Source: Vibrio tetraodonis (GTDB lineage: Bacteria > Pseudomonadota > Gammaproteobacteria > Enterobacterales > Vibrionaceae). Taken from it: DNA of 64,000 bases. Every line of letters begins with the position of its first letter. The stretch's first letter is position 1. The stretch is taken from positions 248,001-312,000 of the forward strand of contig NZ_QLYY01000006.1 in assembly GCF_003350295.1 (NCBI RefSeq), in the 5' to 3' direction. This document shows positions 45,410-57,365 of the stretch, piece after piece. Below the pieces are notes generated by a model. The model had not been told where the DNA came from and did no database searches. It worked only from the letters and a program-made list of their open reading frames with translations. A program made the position numbers and the translations under genes.

Positions 45410-46651
45410 ATGTTGAAAATAGCGATGTTAAGCACTGGTGAAGAAGTGCTTCATGGGGATATTGTCGATACAAACGCTGCTTGGCTGTCTGAAAAGTTTT
45501 TCCAACGTGGTTTCTCTTTGTCTAAACGTTCAACAGTTGGAGACAGCAAATCAGCGTTAGTTGAAGAGTTGATGATGTTAAGTTTCAACTACGATGTGGT
45601 GATAGTAAATGGGGGGCTAGGACCAACAACCGATGATGTCAGTGCTGAGGCTGCAGCAGAGGCTTCTGGTTGTGAATTAGAACTGTATTCCCAATGGATG
45701 GATAAACTAGAAAAGCACTTTTCAGCTCGCGGTATACCTATGCCAGAGAGTAATAGAAAGCAAGCCATGTTACCCCAAGGGTCAATGATTTTAGATAACC
45801 CAGTTGGCACCGCATGCGGTTTTTCACTGACTTTTAATGATTGCGATTTCTATTTTACGCCAGGTGTGCCGAGTGAATTCTACCTGATGGTTGAGTCAAT
45901 CGTGTTGCCTACATTAAACGAACGCCATGGTAACGCGGTTGGTTTTGACTGTAGTAAGCTATATACCTTTGGCCTGTCCGAGTCATACCTGTCTGATCTT
46001 ATGAATAAGGTCGATTTACCAGATGAATACACATTAGGTTATCGTTCTTATTTACCCTATATAGAAGTGAAGCTATTTGGACCAAAAAATGATGTAGATA
46101 ATAGAGTCAAGCTTCTGAAAATTATCCATAATCTGATTGAAGAAAATGTGGTGAGTGTTGATGAGCCATTTGAAGATTGTGTTGCCTATCTGATAGCAGA
46201 AAAAGGTCAGTCAATTTCTACAGCAGAGCAATCAACATATGGCCAGCTTATTCGGTGGCTAAATTCTAATGACCAAACGGCACAGTATTGTGAGCACGGA
46301 TGGGTGTTGGGAGAGAGAGTTGAGGTGGGAGAAAGCAATAATGATGCTCTAGCTGCCATACTTGCCCTTGCTGGAGCTACAAGAGAAAAATGTGCTACTG
46401 ATATTGCACTTGCGACCGGAAAGCTCAAAGATCAAACGTTTTCAGTCGCCGTTGCTACTCCTAATGGTGAATGGGGACAGACTTTAAGTTTTAAGCGCTC
46501 ATTATCTCGTGATGACAAGATGGCTGTCATTACCACTGTGGCAGCCGATATGCTCAGACGTTACTTTTTGAGTAAAAGTATGTTTCCTAACTACAGTGCT
46601 CTTACTCGCGTTAAAGAAATCTATATTCCGAGGGAATGCATTAACAATTAA
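45410..46651 (+). CDS. CinA-family (MoaB/MogA-domain) protein, nicotinamide-nucleotide amidase related
   Basis: 413 residues from ATG 45410 with AAGGAAA upstream; the GTG at 45404 is too close to that site. The N-terminal half is a MoaB/MogA-like COG1058 domain (STGEEVLHGDIVDTN, GGLGPTTDD, FTPGVPSEF), the C-terminal half is a degenerate CinA domain (AEQSTYGQLIRWL, where the usual amidase motif SCTGG is absent). This pattern fits the Vibrio and Shewanella proteins with ADP-ribose pyrophosphatase-type activity rather than an active PncC amidase. Role: NAD by-product recycling, inferred. Confidence 0.85.
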   Translation: MLKIAMLSTGEEVLHGDIVDTNAAWLSEKFFQRGFSLSKRSTVGDSKSALVEELMMLSFNYDVVIVNGGLGPTTDDVSAEAAAEASGCELELYSQWMDKLEKHFSARGIPMPESNRKQAMLPQGSMILDNPVGTACGFSLTFNDCDFYFTPGVPSEFYLMVESIVLPTLNERHGNAVGFDCSKLYTFGLSESYLSDLMNKVDLPDEYTLGYRSYLPYIEVKLFGPKNDVDNRVKLLKIIHNLIEENVVSVDEPFEDCVAYLIAEKGQSISTAEQSTYGQLIRWLNSNDQTAQYCEHGWVLGERVEVGESNNDALAAILALAGATREKCATDIALATGKLKDQTFSVAVATPNGEWGQTLSFKRSLSRDDKMAVITTVAADMLRRYFLSKSMFPNYSALTRVKEIYIPRECINN

Positions 46652-46902
46652 ATGCTTGAATGATACTTTGTTAGCATTGTTAATGCTTTCCAACGACTAG
46701 TATGGTTCTCATATCATTAAGTGAATGAATATGCTCCTTATTACAGCTATGACTTGGTTAATGGTTTTTAGAAGAAAATCATCTAACGCTTAAAGTTATG
46801 ATTTTTAATAAATGGCTGATGAGCTCCATAATTGTCATGTGCATTTGTGTCATTTGTGCTTAAAATGAAAGTTCATCGGAGGTTTTACCTAGGGAGGTTC
46901 GC

Positions 46903-47154
46903 ATGTGCCAACATTCGAGAATTGTAGTTTGGTATCAAGTTGCAGGCCAAAAAGTCGTGCTAGGAGAATCACTTAGTGAGTTTGGTCATGATGTTAGCTC
47001 GATTTGGCTCAGTGTGCCAGAAGAAGAAAATCATACAAATTCATTAGGCTATCGCTTGTCTCTGTATGACGATGGAGGAAGAGAAATTGCAAGCAAAGCT
47101 GTATCTACACAGACCGCTGATGAATTTTTAGCCCGAATAAAAGTTCGTGTGTAA
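46903..47154 (+). CDS. small hypothetical protein (83 residues)
   Basis: ATG 46903 has GGGAGG 7 bases upstream, a strong translation signal. The product MCQHSRIVVWYQVAGQKV... reads as a small beta-rich cytosolic protein without signal peptide or membrane segment. No family recognised. Its own terminator follows, so it is probably expressed. Confidence 0.6.
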   Translation: MCQHSRIVVWYQVAGQKVVLGESLSEFGHDVSSIWLSVPEEENHTNSLGYRLSLYDDGGREIASKAVSTQTADEFLARIKVRV

Positions 47155-47166
47155 ACCATATGTATA

Positions 47167-47195
47167 AATAACCCGACTGATTAAGTCGGGTTATT
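47167..47195. terminator. bidirectional terminator
   Basis: AATAACCCGACT pairs exactly with AGTCGGGTTATT around GATTA, between the 83-residue gene and the converging nrd operon. Confidence 0.85.
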
Positions 47196-47206
47196 AAAGT
47201 GAATAA

Positions 47207-47485
47207 TTATGCGCTTTTATCATTAAGGCTATAAGTGACATTTTCAATTTCTATGTCAGATTTTGCCTTGCATATACAGGGTAAAATTTCATCACTTTCA
47301 GTATAGGCCATTGCAAAACCAACGTATTCTACTTCACCTTTGGCTAGCTTGCAGCGACAGGCACCGCAGTGCCCATCTCGGCAGTTGTATTCAGGTATTA
47401 TTCCAGCGTTTTCCATTGTCTCTAAAACTGTGTTAGAGGGATTAGACTGAATTGATGTAGTTCCGTTGATCTTTATGTTGGGCAT
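47207..47485 (-). CDS. yfaE: YfaE-like 2Fe-2S ferredoxin for NrdB cofactor maintenance
   Basis: 92 residues with the plant-type 2Fe-2S ligands CRDGHCGACRC and a distal Cys in LPCIC. In E. coli YfaE supplies electrons to rebuild the diferric-tyrosyl radical of NrdB. The start overlaps the nrdB stop by one base (TAATG), so it is translated with nrdB. Confidence 0.92.
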   Translation of the reverse strand: MPNIKINGTTSIQSNPSNTVLETMENAGIIPEYNCRDGHCGACRCKLAKGEVEYVGFAMAYTESDEILPCICKAKSDIEIENVTYSLNDKSA

Positions 47486-48618
47486 TAGAGCTCAAAGTCC
47501 TTAAAGTCATCTGCTTGAACATCACTATCTATCTGTCCCACAAGATAAGATGATATTTCAGCTTCTTGCGGAGCAACTTGAACGTTATCTGATGATAACC
47601 AAGCATTAATCCATGGGATCGGGTTAGACGTTGCCTCTGGGTATGCAGCATCGAGTCCGACGGCCTGCATACGAATATTTGTAATGTATTCAACGTACTG
47701 GCAAAGAATATCTTTGTTGAGACCTATCATAGAACCATCTTTAAACAGGTACTCGGCCCATTCTTTTTCTTGCTCGGCGGCGGCTTTAAATAAGTCGAAA
47801 CATTCTTGCTTGCACTCTTCTGCAATTTGCATGAATGAAAAATCATCCTGACCGTTACGTAGCAGATTTATCATGTGCTGTGTACCAGTGAGGTGGAGAG
47901 CTTCATCACGTGCGATTAGCTTGATGATTTTCGCGTTACCTTCCATCAATTCACGCTCTGCAAAAGCGAAGGAACAGGCAAAACTTACATAAAATCGAAT
48001 AGCCTCTAAAGCGTTCACTGACATTAAGCAGACGTAGAGCTTTTTCTTGAGGTCGTGCAATTTAACAGTGATTTGCTCACCGTTAACGGAATGTGTGCCT
48101 TCACCGTAACGATGGTAGTCATTGGTTAACTGAATTAAGTCATCGTAGTACTGAGAAATATCTTCTGCACGCTTTAAAATGTGCTCATTTTCTACGATAT
48201 CATCAAACACAATAGCAGGATCGTTAATGATGTTACGTATAATATGAGTGTAAGAACGTGAGTGAATCGTCTCAGAAAACGACCAAGTTTCAATCCAAGT
48301 TTCAACTTCCGGTAGTGATACTAACGGAAGTAAAGCGACGTTTGGACTGCGCCCTTGAATTGAATCAAGCAGAGTTTGATACTTCAAGTTAGAAATGAAA
48401 ATATGCTTTTCATGCTCAGGAAGCTTGTTGTAGTCGATGCGATCGCTTGAAACATCAACTTCTTCTGGTCTCCAGAAAAATGAAAGTTGCTTCTCGATAA
48501 GCTTTTCAAATATTTCAAATTTTTGTTGGTCATAGCGAGCAACATTTACGGATTGACCAAGGAACATAGGTTCTTTTAATTGGTCATTTTTATTTCGGTT
48601 AAAAGTACTGTAAGCCAT
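47485..48618 (-). CDS. nrdB: ribonucleotide reductase class Ia, beta subunit
   Basis: 377 residues. FWRPEEVD near the N terminus and the helix ligands of the dinuclear iron site ([29 protein letters not shown]) are present. Forms the radical-bearing partner of NrdA in dNTP synthesis. 81 bases after nrdA, then yfaE: the standard nrdAB-yfaE operon. Confidence 0.97.
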   Translation of the reverse strand: MAYSTFNRNKNDQLKEPMFLGQSVNVARYDQQKFEIFEKLIEKQLSFFWRPEEVDVSSDRIDYNKLPEHEKHIFISNLKYQTLLDSIQGRSPNVALLPLVSLPEVETWIETWSFSETIHSRSYTHIIRNIINDPAIVFDDIVENEHILKRAEDISQYYDDLIQLTNDYHRYGEGTHSVNGEQITVKLHDLKKKLYVCLMSVNALEAIRFYVSFACSFAFAERELMEGNAKIIKLIARDEALHLTGTQHMINLLRNGQDDFSFMQIAEECKQECFDLFKAAAEQEKEWAEYLFKDGSMIGLNKDILCQYVEYITNIRMQAVGLDAAYPEATSNPIPWINAWLSSDNVQVAPQEAEISSYLVGQIDSDVQADDFKDFEL

Positions 48619-48699
48619 GCTGCCTCTTTCCTTTTAAGCCCCTCTACTGAGGGGCAAACAATCTGTTAATTTGTTTCTAATCACATTGGTTATTAGAGG

Positions 48700-50979
48700 T
48701 TAGATCTTACAACCGCCACCATCGCAATCATCATCTTCTTGCACTGCGTCTTTTTGGTCATCACTCGCACCGTCGCGAGTGTTGTGATAATAAAGCGTTT
48801 TCACACCATATTTATAGGCTGTGAGTAGATCCTGTAATAGCTTCTTCATCGGGACCTTACCCTTATCGAAGCGGGTAGGGTCGTAGTTGGTATTCGCTGA
48901 TATCGCTTGGTCAACAAACTTCTGCATAATACCGACTAAATGCAAGTATCCATCATTGGAGCCTATATCCCACAGCAGTTCGTAGTTCTCTTTGTACTCA
49001 CTGTACTCGGGGACCACCTGCTTCAGGATGCCGTCTTTTGATGCCTTGATTGATACGTAACCGCGGGGAGGCTCGATACCGTTTGTCGCGTTCGAAATCT
49101 GAGACGATGTTTCAGAAGGCATTAAGGCTGTCAGTGTCGAGTTACGAAGGCCATGTGTCATGATTTCGGTGCGCAGCGTGTCCCAGTCATAATGCAGAGG
49201 CTCATCACAGATTAAATCGACATCACTCTTGTAGGTATCGATTGGCAATAGGCCTTTTGCATAGTTAGTTTCGTTAAAGGCCGGGCATCTTCCTTGCTCT
49301 TTCGCCAAGGCAACCGATGCTTTTAGCAAGTAATACTGCATTGCTTCAAAAGTGCGATGGGTTAATCCATTGGCGCTGCCATCAGAATATTTCACCCCAT
49401 TTTTTGCAAGATAATAAGCGTAATTGATGACACCCACACCTAGAGTGCGTCGATTCATCGTTGACCTTTTCGCTGCCGGGAGAGGGTAGTTTTGATAATC
49501 GAGCAGAGCATCGAGCGCTCTTACTACCAAGTCTGACAGTTCTTCAAAGTCATCAAGAGATTCAATAGCACCAAGGTTAAATGCGGAAAGCGTACAGAGA
49601 GCAATTTCACCAGATTCATCCTCAACATTAGTGAGAGGTTTAGTTGGTAGCGCAATCTCTAAACATAAGTTTGATTGACGTACTGGAGCAACTTCTGAAT
49701 CGAATGGGCTGTGAGTATTACAGTGGTCTACGTTCTGAATGTAGATACGACCAGTAGACGCTCTTTCTTGCATTAAGATAGAGAACAGCTCAACGGCTTT
49801 GACTGACTCTTTTTTAATTGAAGGGTCATTTTCGTACTGAACGTAAAGGCGTTCGAACTCATCTTGATTTTCAAAAAATGCGTCGTAAAGACCGGGAACA
49901 TCTGAAGGTGAGAATAAAGTAATGTTTCCACCTTCAACCAGACGTTGATACATCAGCCTGTTTAATTGAACACCATAGTCCATGTGGCGAACACGGTTCT
50001 CTTCTACACCTCGGTTGTTTTTGAGCACCATCAGAGCTTGCGACTCACGGTGCCATAGCGGGTAGAAAACAGTTGCAGCACCGCCGCGTACACCACCCTG
50101 AGAACAGCATTTAACCGCGGTTTGGAAATACTTATAAAAAGGAATACAACCCGTGTGGAAAGCCTCACCGCGGCGGATCTCTGAACCCAGTGCACGAATG
50201 CGTCCAGCGTTAATACCAATCCCTGCTCTTTGCGAAACATAGCGTACGATAGAGCTAGCGGTAGCGTTAATGGAATCTAAGCTGTCACCACACTCGATGA
50301 GTACACATGAACTGAACTGGCGTGTTGGTGTGCGTACGCCTGCCATAATCGGTGTTGGTAAAGATATTTTGAATGTTGACGTTGCGTCATAAAAGCGCTT
50401 GATATAGCTAAGCCTTGTTTCTTGTGGGTAGTTAGCAAACAAACACGCCGCCGCAAGAATGTATAAAAACTGAGCGCTTTCGTATATCTCACCTGAAACA
50501 CGGTTTTGGACAAAGTATTTACCTTCAAGCTGCTTAACTGCGGCATAAGAAAAGTCTAAGTCGCGCTTATGGTCTATAAAACTATCAAGTTTATCCAATT
50601 CTGCTTTGGTATAATCTTGCAAAATATTCTGATCGTATTTGCCTAAATCCACTAGACGAGCAACGTGGTCATAGAGCTTAGGAGGCTCGTATTGACCATA
50701 AGCTTTTTTACGCAAGTGGAATACCGCGAGTCGAGCTGCAAGATATTGATAATCTGGCGTTTCCTCTGAAATCAAGTCAGCAGCTGATTTGATGATAGTC
50801 TCATGAATATCTGATGTGGTAATACCATCATAGAACTGAATGTGGGCGCGAAGTTCTACTTGAGATACTGAAACGTTATCTAGGCCTTCTGAAGCCCAAG
50901 TAATGACTCGGTGGATCTTATCTAGATCAATACTTTCTTTGCGTCCATCACGTTTAGTAACGGTGAGTTGTTGGTTCAT
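48700..50979 (-). CDS. nrdA: ribonucleotide reductase class Ia, alpha subunit
   Basis: 759 residues from ATG 50977-50979 (MNQQLTVTKRDGRKE, the family start; the frame opens seven codons earlier at TTG or similar). N-terminal ATP cone for allosteric activity control, active-site NLCLEIALP and GVGVINYAY regions, catalytic Cys in FSSCVLIE, and the C-terminal redox pair CDGGGC. Reduces ribonucleoside diphosphates. Likely controlled by NrdR through the palindromic sites upstream. Confidence 0.97.
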   Translation of the reverse strand: MNQQLTVTKRDGRKESIDLDKIHRVITWASEGLDNVSVSQVELRAHIQFYDGITTSDIHETIIKSAADLISEETPDYQYLAARLAVFHLRKKAYGQYEPPKLYDHVARLVDLGKYDQNILQDYTKAELDKLDSFIDHKRDLDFSYAAVKQLEGKYFVQNRVSGEIYESAQFLYILAAACLFANYPQETRLSYIKRFYDATSTFKISLPTPIMAGVRTPTRQFSSCVLIECGDSLDSINATASSIVRYVSQRAGIGINAGRIRALGSEIRRGEAFHTGCIPFYKYFQTAVKCCSQGGVRGGAATVFYPLWHRESQALMVLKNNRGVEENRVRHMDYGVQLNRLMYQRLVEGGNITLFSPSDVPGLYDAFFENQDEFERLYVQYENDPSIKKESVKAVELFSILMQERASTGRIYIQNVDHCNTHSPFDSEVAPVRQSNLCLEIALPTKPLTNVEDESGEIALCTLSAFNLGAIESLDDFEELSDLVVRALDALLDYQNYPLPAAKRSTMNRRTLGVGVINYAYYLAKNGVKYSDGSANGLTHRTFEAMQYYLLKASVALAKEQGRCPAFNETNYAKGLLPIDTYKSDVDLICDEPLHYDWDTLRTEIMTHGLRNSTLTALMPSETSSQISNATNGIEPPRGYVSIKASKDGILKQVVPEYSEYKENYELLWDIGSNDGYLHLVGIMQKFVDQAISANTNYDPTRFDKGKVPMKKLLQDLLTAYKYGVKTLYYHNTRDGASDDQKDAVQEDDDCDGGGCKI

Positions 50980-51067
50980 TCTGCTTAATTTCCCTAACAA
51001 AACTGATAAAAGCCGTGTTTTTATGCAAATTGCTTCAAAAACGTTCCAGCTTTGTGATCAAAGTCTA

Positions 51068-51102
51068 TCTACATATTGTAGTCCAAACACAACATATAGG
51101 GG
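51068..51102 (-). promoter_or_regulatory. possible NrdR boxes upstream of nrdA
   Basis: CTACATATTGTAG (51069-51081) is a perfect palindrome and ACACAACATATAGGGG (51087-51102) a second similar element about two helical turns apart, 90-125 bases ahead of nrdA. Both resemble the ACAC-ATATAT-GTGT NrdR box but imperfectly. No gene is seen in 51103-51379. Confidence 0.4.
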
Positions 51103-51379
51103 TTAATTGCTTTACGACTTACAAGATAGTGCTATGCGCGAAGATTTTCAAGTTGAACAGCTTGGATGACTTGTGGATAACTAACAAAATTAAAAATTTC
51201 AGTAAGTGGATACTAACCGATGGAGTTAGGAGCCACTTGATTGTATAAAACTGCCATTTTTAGATCGGTTTATTAGTAACCATATTTAAAAAAAAATCCC
51301 TTGATCTTTCAATAATTCTGAGCATGAATTTCTAGTGCTCATTTTGGAACCAAAACATCAAAATAAAGCTTGAAATTAA

Positions 51380-51409
51380 AACAAAAACGGTAGCCTATGC
51401 TAGCTACCG
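51380..51409 (-). terminator. ubiG terminator
   Basis: CGGTAGC (51388-51394) pairs with GCTACCG (51403-51409); on the minus strand a T-rich tail follows. It lies 40 bases behind the ubiG stop. Confidence 0.8.
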
Positions 51410-51448
51410 ATTTATACGAATTGAGAAAGTGTTTGTATCAATTGATGG

Positions 51449-52156
51449 CTAAAACTTACTGGTGTGAATGATGTAGTTAACGTCCACACTTTTTCCTAGC
51501 TTATACGTGTCAGTGATTGGGTTGTACCCAAGACCAGTTATTGACATTTCTGTTAGTTCGGTGTGGTCAATCATTTTGAGAAGCTCAGCAGGTCGAATGA
51601 ACTTATCATGATCATGAGTGCCTTCTGGAACGATACGAAGCAGCTTTTCAGCGCCAACAATAGCGAATAAATAGGATTTGATGTTACGGTTAAGCGTCGA
51701 GAAAAAAACGTGTCCACCCGGTTTGACAAGCTTTGAACAAGCGGAGACAACCGATTGTGGGTCAGGAACATGCTCCAGCATTTCCATACAAGTGACCACA
51801 TCATATTGGCCTTGGTTATCCACAGCGTGATCTTCTATTGTACTTTGAATATAGTTGAGCTCAGTGCCTGTCTCAAGTGCGTGAAGTCGAGCGACTTCAA
51901 GCGGCTCTTTGCCCATATCAAGTCCAGTGACTATTGCTCCCTCTTTTGCCATGCTTTCTGCAAGGATTCCGCCACCGCAGCCGACATCGAGTACTTTTTT
52001 GCCAAATAAACCATTGGCACGATCCAAAACGTAATTGAGGCGCAATGGATTGATTTGATGGAGAGGTTTGAATTCCCCTTCTTTGTCCCACCAACGTGAA
52101 GCCATTTCTTCAAATTTTTTGATTTCGTTCGGGTCAACATTTTTTGAAAGCGTCAT
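51449..52156 (-). CDS. ubiG: ubiquinone biosynthesis O-methyltransferase
   Basis: 235 residues. N-terminal [19 protein letters not shown] is the UbiG signature; SAM-binding motif [13 protein letters not shown], then [10 protein letters not shown]. It carries out both O-methylations in ubiquinone synthesis. Divergent from gyrA, as in other gammaproteobacteria; the 284-base gap has both promoters. Confidence 0.95.
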   Translation of the reverse strand: MTLSKNVDPNEIKKFEEMASRWWDKEGEFKPLHQINPLRLNYVLDRANGLFGKKVLDVGCGGGILAESMAKEGAIVTGLDMGKEPLEVARLHALETGTELNYIQSTIEDHAVDNQGQYDVVTCMEMLEHVPDPQSVVSACSKLVKPGGHVFFSTLNRNIKSYLFAIVGAEKLLRIVPEGTHDHDKFIRPAELLKMIDHTELTEMSITGLGYNPITDTYKLGKSVDVNYIIHTSKF

Positions 52157-52440
52157 AAAAGGTATTTTTCTCGATAAGTATCCGTGGATGGGGTGACATT
52201 ATACGCTGTAACTCATCACACTCCATACTGGGCTGCATTTTTTACATGGTGGCTAAAAAATATTCTGTATCTGTAAGGATAAAACAACAGTGTTTAATTT
52301 CTCAGCATTTGATCCACAACCAAGCTCACAACCTGATAAAAGGAGAGGGAAAGTAATGCCGAAGTGGGCATTTGTGTGTTATATTTTTGCGACTTAAACG
52401 TATTGTACATACGATCTATAAATAGAGGGATATTGGCTCT

Positions 52441-55053
52441 ATGAGCGATCTAGCTAAAGAGATCACGCCCGTCAACATTGAAGATGAGCTAAGAGGTTCA
52501 TACCTTGACTATGCGATGTCCGTTATCGTGGGTCGTGCTCTTCCTGATGTGCGTGATGGCCTAAAGCCTGTGCACCGCCGCGTATTGTTCGCGATGAATG
52601 TGCTGGGCAATGATTGGAATAAACCATATAAAAAATCCGCCCGTGTTGTGGGCGATGTGATCGGTAAGTATCACCCACATGGTGATAGTGCGGTATACGA
52701 CACGATTGTACGTATGGCGCAACCTTTCTCATTGCGTTATATGCTTGTTGATGGTCAAGGTAACTTTGGTTCCATTGATGGTGATTCAGCAGCGGCAATG
52801 CGTTATACCGAAGTTCGAATGGCGAAAATTGCCCACGAACTTTTGGCTGATCTTGATAAAGAAACGGTAGACTACGTACCAAACTATGACGGTACCGAGC
52901 AGATCCCTGCAGTCCTACCAACCAAAGTGCCTAATCTTTTGGTCAATGGTGCTTCTGGTATCGCAGTTGGCATGGCAACCAACATCCCTCCACATAACCT
53001 TAGTGAAGTGATTGATGGCTGTCTTGCGTATATCGAAAATGAAGCCATCACAATTGATGAGCTAATGGAATATATTCCAGGCCCTGATTTTCCCACGGCA
53101 GCGCTTATTAGCGGTCGTAAAGGAATTGTCGATGCGTATAAAACAGGTCGCGGCAAAATTTATATGCGATCTAAGGCCGATATCGAAACCGATAAAAATG
53201 GCAAAGAAACCATAGTCGTTACTGAGATACCTTATCAAGTAAACAAAGCGCGACTGGTTGAAAAGATAGCAGAGCTTGTAAAAGATAAAAAAGTGGAGGG
53301 CATTAGTGCACTTCGCGATGAGTCTGATAAAGACGGCATGCGCATTGTTGTTGAATGTAAGCGCGATGCGGTCGGTGAAGTTGTATTAAACAACCTTTAT
53401 ACCAATACCCAGCTTCAGACGACTTTTGGTATTAACATGGTTGCGCTGAACAATGGTCAGCCTCAACTGTTTAATCTTAAAGAAATGCTGAAGTGCTTTG
53501 TTGACCACCGCCGCGAAGTGGTGACTCGACGCTCTATCTTTGAATTACGCAAAGCTCGTGATCGTGCTCATATCCTTGAAGGCCTTGCGCTTGCTTTAGC
53601 AAATATCGACGAAATTATTGAGCTTATTCGCCGTGCACCAACACCAGCAGAAGCGAAAGCCGGATTGACGGCTCGCGGCTGGGATCTAGGTAATGTTGCG
53701 GCTATGCTTGAGCGTGCCGGTACCGATGCAGCACGCCCTGATTGGCTGGAACCTCAGTTTGGTATTCGTGATAATCAGTACTTTTTGACTGAGCAGCAAG
53801 CACAGGCCATTCTAGATCTTCGCCTGCAGAAGTTGACAGGTCTAGAGCATGAAAAAATTCTTGATGAATATAAGCAGCTTCTAGAAGAAATTGCTGAGCT
53901 GATGCATATTCTGGCAAGCACTGAGCGCTTGATGGAAGTGATTCGTGAAGAATTAGAAGCCGTTCGCGATAGCTTTGGTGATGCACGCCGCACTGAAATT
54001 ACTGCCGCTATCCATGATATTGACATGGAAGAGCTTATTGCTCGTGAAGACGTGGTTGTTACACTGTCTCATGAAGGTTACGTGAAGTATCAGTTACTGA
54101 ACGACTATGAAGCTCAGCGCCGTGGTGGTAAAGGTAAGAGTGCAACTAAGATGAAAGACGAAGACTATATTGAACGTCTTCTCGTTGCCAATACCCATGA
54201 CAACATCTTGTGCTTCTCTACACGAGGTAAAACGTATCGCCTAAAAGTTTATCAATTGCCTCAAGCATCGCGTACCGCTCGTGGTAAGCCAATTGTTAAT
54301 GTATTACCGCTGGAAGAAAACGAGCGCATTACCGCTATTCTGCCTGTCGATGAATTCTCAGCCGATAAATTCATCTTTATGGCAACAGGTGATGGTACGG
54401 TTAAGAAGACATCTCTTGATCAGTTTGCTAACGTTCGTTCAAACGGTCTTATTGCCCTTAACTTACGTGATGACGACTCGCTAATCGGTGTCGATATTAC
54501 AGATGGCAGTAGCGATATCATGCTGTTTTCTAAATCAGGTAAAGTGGTTCGCTTTACTGAAGATAAAGTCAGAGCAATGGGACGAACGGCTGCGGGCGTC
54601 CGTGGTATTAAGCTAGTTGAAGACGATCAAGTGGTCTCTCTGATCGTGCCTTCTAATCAAGGTGACATCCTAACGGTCACGCAAAACGGCTATGGTAAGC
54701 GCACTGAATTAGCTGAGTATCCAACTAAGGGTCGAGCGACTCAAGGTGTTGTTTCTATCAAAGTGTCTGAGCGAAATGGCAGCGTAGTTGGTGCTGTCCA
54801 AGTCGAAGAAGGTGATGAGATGATGATGATCACCGACGCTGGAACATTGGTTCGAACACGTGTTGCAGAAGTAAGCCAAGTTGGACGAAATACTCAAGGC
54901 GTTACTTTGATTCGAACTGCTGATGATGAAAATGTTGTTGGTTTGCAGCGCATTGATGAGATCGAAGAGTCGGAATTACCACAAGGTGATGATGACGAAG
55001 CGAATGTGAGCGCTGAGATCGCAGAGACAAGCCCTGATAATAGCGAAGAATAG
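52441..55053 (+). CDS. gyrA: DNA gyrase subunit A
   Basis: 870 residues. Breakage-reunion domain with the catalytic Tyr in [10 protein letters not shown] and the quinolone-determining segment [11 protein letters not shown], showing Ser and Asp at the two main resistance positions (83 and 87 in E. coli numbering), the sensitive wild-type state. The GyrA box (QRRGGKGK) starts the C-terminal DNA-wrapping beta pinwheel, and an acidic tail ends the protein. Confidence 0.98.
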   Translation: MSDLAKEITPVNIEDELRGSYLDYAMSVIVGRALPDVRDGLKPVHRRVLFAMNVLGNDWNKPYKKSARVVGDVIGKYHPHGDSAVYDTIVRMAQPFSLRYMLVDGQGNFGSIDGDSAAAMRYTEVRMAKIAHELLADLDKETVDYVPNYDGTEQIPAVLPTKVPNLLVNGASGIAVGMATNIPPHNLSEVIDGCLAYIENEAITIDELMEYIPGPDFPTAALISGRKGIVDAYKTGRGKIYMRSKADIETDKNGKETIVVTEIPYQVNKARLVEKIAELVKDKKVEGISALRDESDKDGMRIVVECKRDAVGEVVLNNLYTNTQLQTTFGINMVALNNGQPQLFNLKEMLKCFVDHRREVVTRRSIFELRKARDRAHILEGLALALANIDEIIELIRRAPTPAEAKAGLTARGWDLGNVAAMLERAGTDAARPDWLEPQFGIRDNQYFLTEQQAQAILDLRLQKLTGLEHEKILDEYKQLLEEIAELMHILASTERLMEVIREELEAVRDSFGDARRTEITAAIHDIDMEELIAREDVVVTLSHEGYVKYQLLNDYEAQRRGGKGKSATKMKDEDYIERLLVANTHDNILCFSTRGKTYRLKVYQLPQASRTARGKPIVNVLPLEENERITAILPVDEFSADKFIFMATGDGTVKKTSLDQFANVRSNGLIALNLRDDDSLIGVDITDGSSDIMLFSKSGKVVRFTEDKVRAMGRTAAGVRGIKLVEDDQVVSLIVPSNQGDILTVTQNGYGKRTELAEYPTKGRATQGVVSIKVSERNGSVVGAVQVEEGDEMMMITDAGTLVRTRVAEVSQVGRNTQGVTLIRTADDENVVGLQRIDEIEESELPQGDDDEANVSAEIAETSPDNSEE

Positions 55054-55078
55054 CAGTAAATCATTTTTAATATTGAAT

Positions 55079-55110
55079 AAGCCGAGCATTATGCTCGGCT
55101 TTTTTTTTGA
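55079..55110 (+). terminator. gyrA terminator
   Basis: GCCGAGCAT/ATGCTCGGC stem followed by nine T residues, 25 bases behind the gyrA stop. Confidence 0.95.
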
Positions 55111-55349
55111 GGTAACTTATATACAGTTTTAAATGAACAATATAGATTAAAATTTATTTAATCTACCCCTCAAGCCTGTCGCAAATATAATGATGACTGG
55201 GTATTTTTAGACATAATAATGACGTCAAAAACTTATCAATATTACAAAAGGTTACATGTAAGTGATATTTTAATAATATTACGTGCAACGGGAAAAGTTT
55301 GTCTATAAAATTAGCAACTTCTGTCTGTTCTTCAACTCATATAAAAATT

Positions 55350-57233
55350 ATGAAATTGTCTCTAAAACAAAAACTCATTGGTGCTAGTTTATTAGCAGTA
55401 TTGTTAATGGCAGGTGCACTTACTTGGCTTTCGGCTGATCAGCTTTTTAAACAAACTCGTAATGGTGTAATTGCTCGGGCAGATAGCCTGACCAAAACCG
55501 CCTCAGAAGGTATTTCTGACTGGATAACGATACGCAAAGATATTGCTAAGTCATTTAATAGTTATACACAACAAACCGATGTCGTGCCTTTTCTGCAGCA
55601 AGCGCGAAAAGCGGGAGGGTTTGACGATATTTTCCTTGGTACGCCAGAAGGAGAAATGTTCCGTTCGCATCCAGAGCGCAATCGTGCAGATTACGACCCT
55701 CGTGTTCGCCCTTGGTATCAAGATGCCAATAATGCAGGTCAGCAAATAATTACCACTGCGTATAAAGATGCTGTTACCAATGCTTTACTGGTCACTATTG
55801 CAGAGCCAGTCAGTCAAAATGGTACTTTTGTCGGAGTGGTTGGTGCTGATGTACTTATTGATCAGCTAATTAATGATGTGATTAATCTTGATGCAGGTGA
55901 CAATGCTTACGCAATGCTGATTGATGCTCAAGACGGAACGTTTCTCGCGCATCCAAATAAAGAGCTATTACTTAAGCCTGTTTCAAGTCTTTCTGAAGAA
56001 CTTTCTATGGCAACGGTTGAACGCTCCGCCAATGACGGCACAATGAAAATTACCGAGCGTAATGGAGAGGAGAAGTTTTACTTTTTCAAAAAAGTACCCG
56101 GGACCGAGTGGATTTTAGCACTTGAAATGGATCGTCAAACAGAAGAGGCAGCGCACTCGGAACTATTGGAAGACCTAATTCTGACTGCCCTCATTGTTAC
56201 TTTACTGGTGATTGCGGTTGTTTCTTGGCTGGTCAGCTTCTTGTTTCGAGATCTCGGACGAGTGTCTGTGGCTCTTGAAGAAATTGCATCGGGTGAGGGT
56301 GATTTAACACAGCGCCTTGAGCCGCGTAGCGATGATGAAGTGGGTCAGTTGGCAGAAAACTTCAATACTTTTGTTGGCAATATGCATGCAATGGTCTCCA
56401 AGCTAAGCAAGGTCTCAGCATCTTTGTCTGAGCAATCGAAACAGACAGCGGCACAAGCAGAAGAGCGTAGTGCGCGTATTCGTTTGCAGCAAGACGAAAT
56501 CAATATGGTGGCGACGGCCATCAATGAAATGGCTGCTGCCACCCAAGAAATTGCGGGCAATGCAGATAATACCGCTCAGAATTCGTCAGAAGCAGTGACC
56601 GCTTGTGTGCATGGTGGAGACCAAGTGATACAGACTCAAAGCTCAATCCAAAACTTGGCGCAAGAAGTGGAAGTGGCCACTGACGTTATTCAAGAACTTG
56701 AAGTGCACGGTAATAGTATCAGCACCATTCTTTCTACCATTCAAGATATTGCAGAACAAACAAACCTGCTTGCACTTAATGCGGCCATTGAGGCTGCACG
56801 TGCTGGAGAGCAAGGGCGAGGCTTTGCAGTGGTCGCTGATGAGGTTCGTGTTCTTAGCCAGCGCACCCATGCTTCAACTAAAGAAATTCAGCAGATGATA
56901 GAAACGCTTCAAGGCACGACGGGTAAAGCGGTCAATATCATGGGCGATAGTCGTCAGTTGGCTGAAACGAGCGTAACGGATGCAGACTCTGCTGCGATTA
57001 GTCTTAACCAAATTCAGACCGCGGTTGAGCAAATCAGTGACATGGCAACACAAATTGCTTCCGCCGCAGAAGAGCAAGCGTCTGTCACATCAGAAATCAC
57101 GCGTAATACGGTCGGTATTCGCGATGTGTCTGATGAATTGGCAGGAGAGGCGCATGATGCAGCGGCGCAGGCTGCTCAGCTTTCTGATTTATCCTACCAA
57201 TTAGAGCAAGAAATAGGCCGTTTCAAACTCTAA
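55350..57233 (+). CDS. methyl-accepting chemotaxis protein with dCache sensor
   Basis: 627 residues from ATG 55350 ([15 protein letters not shown]), the usual start in Vibrio relatives; the frame runs 17 codons further up to a TTG. Two membrane helices (about 8-28 and 280-305) bracket a double Cache domain ([30 protein letters not shown]). HAMP ([17 protein letters not shown]), then the signalling tip [21 protein letters not shown]. The Cache RPWY and TAYKDA words are those of amino-acid-sensing Mlp-type receptors; ligand is inferred. Confidence 0.93.
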   Translation: MKLSLKQKLIGASLLAVLLMAGALTWLSADQLFKQTRNGVIARADSLTKTASEGISDWITIRKDIAKSFNSYTQQTDVVPFLQQARKAGGFDDIFLGTPEGEMFRSHPERNRADYDPRVRPWYQDANNAGQQIITTAYKDAVTNALLVTIAEPVSQNGTFVGVVGADVLIDQLINDVINLDAGDNAYAMLIDAQDGTFLAHPNKELLLKPVSSLSEELSMATVERSANDGTMKITERNGEEKFYFFKKVPGTEWILALEMDRQTEEAAHSELLEDLILTALIVTLLVIAVVSWLVSFLFRDLGRVSVALEEIASGEGDLTQRLEPRSDDEVGQLAENFNTFVGNMHAMVSKLSKVSASLSEQSKQTAAQAEERSARIRLQQDEINMVATAINEMAAATQEIAGNADNTAQNSSEAVTACVHGGDQVIQTQSSIQNLAQEVEVATDVIQELEVHGNSISTILSTIQDIAEQTNLLALNAAIEAARAGEQGRGFAVVADEVRVLSQRTHASTKEIQQMIETLQGTTGKAVNIMGDSRQLAETSVTDADSAAISLNQIQTAVEQISDMATQIASAAEEQASVTSEITRNTVGIRDVSDELAGEAHDAAAQAAQLSDLSYQLEQEIGRFKL

Positions 57234-57242
57234 CTACTAAAC

Positions 57243-57272
57243 AGCCCAGCGTGTATTTGCTGGGCTTTTTTC
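57243..57272 (+). terminator. terminator of the chemoreceptor gene
   Basis: AGCCCAGC (57243-57250) pairs with GCTGGGCT (57259-57266), 8-base loop, then a T run. Confidence 0.9.
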
Positions 57273-57365
57273 GACAATTTCCAAAATGGAAACATATTAT
57301 CAAAGAGAATTCATTAGCAGAATAAAACATCGCTAGCGTAAAGTTTCGACAAATGGAGATACTTT

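Noticed and set aside
52523..52921. 132-residue minus-strand frame in gyrA
   Set aside because: Shadow of the strongly conserved gyrA coding sequence.
57280..57365. Possible FNR site upstream of yjjI
   Set aside because: Only one half-site (ATCAA) is convincing; the other half does not match TTGAT.
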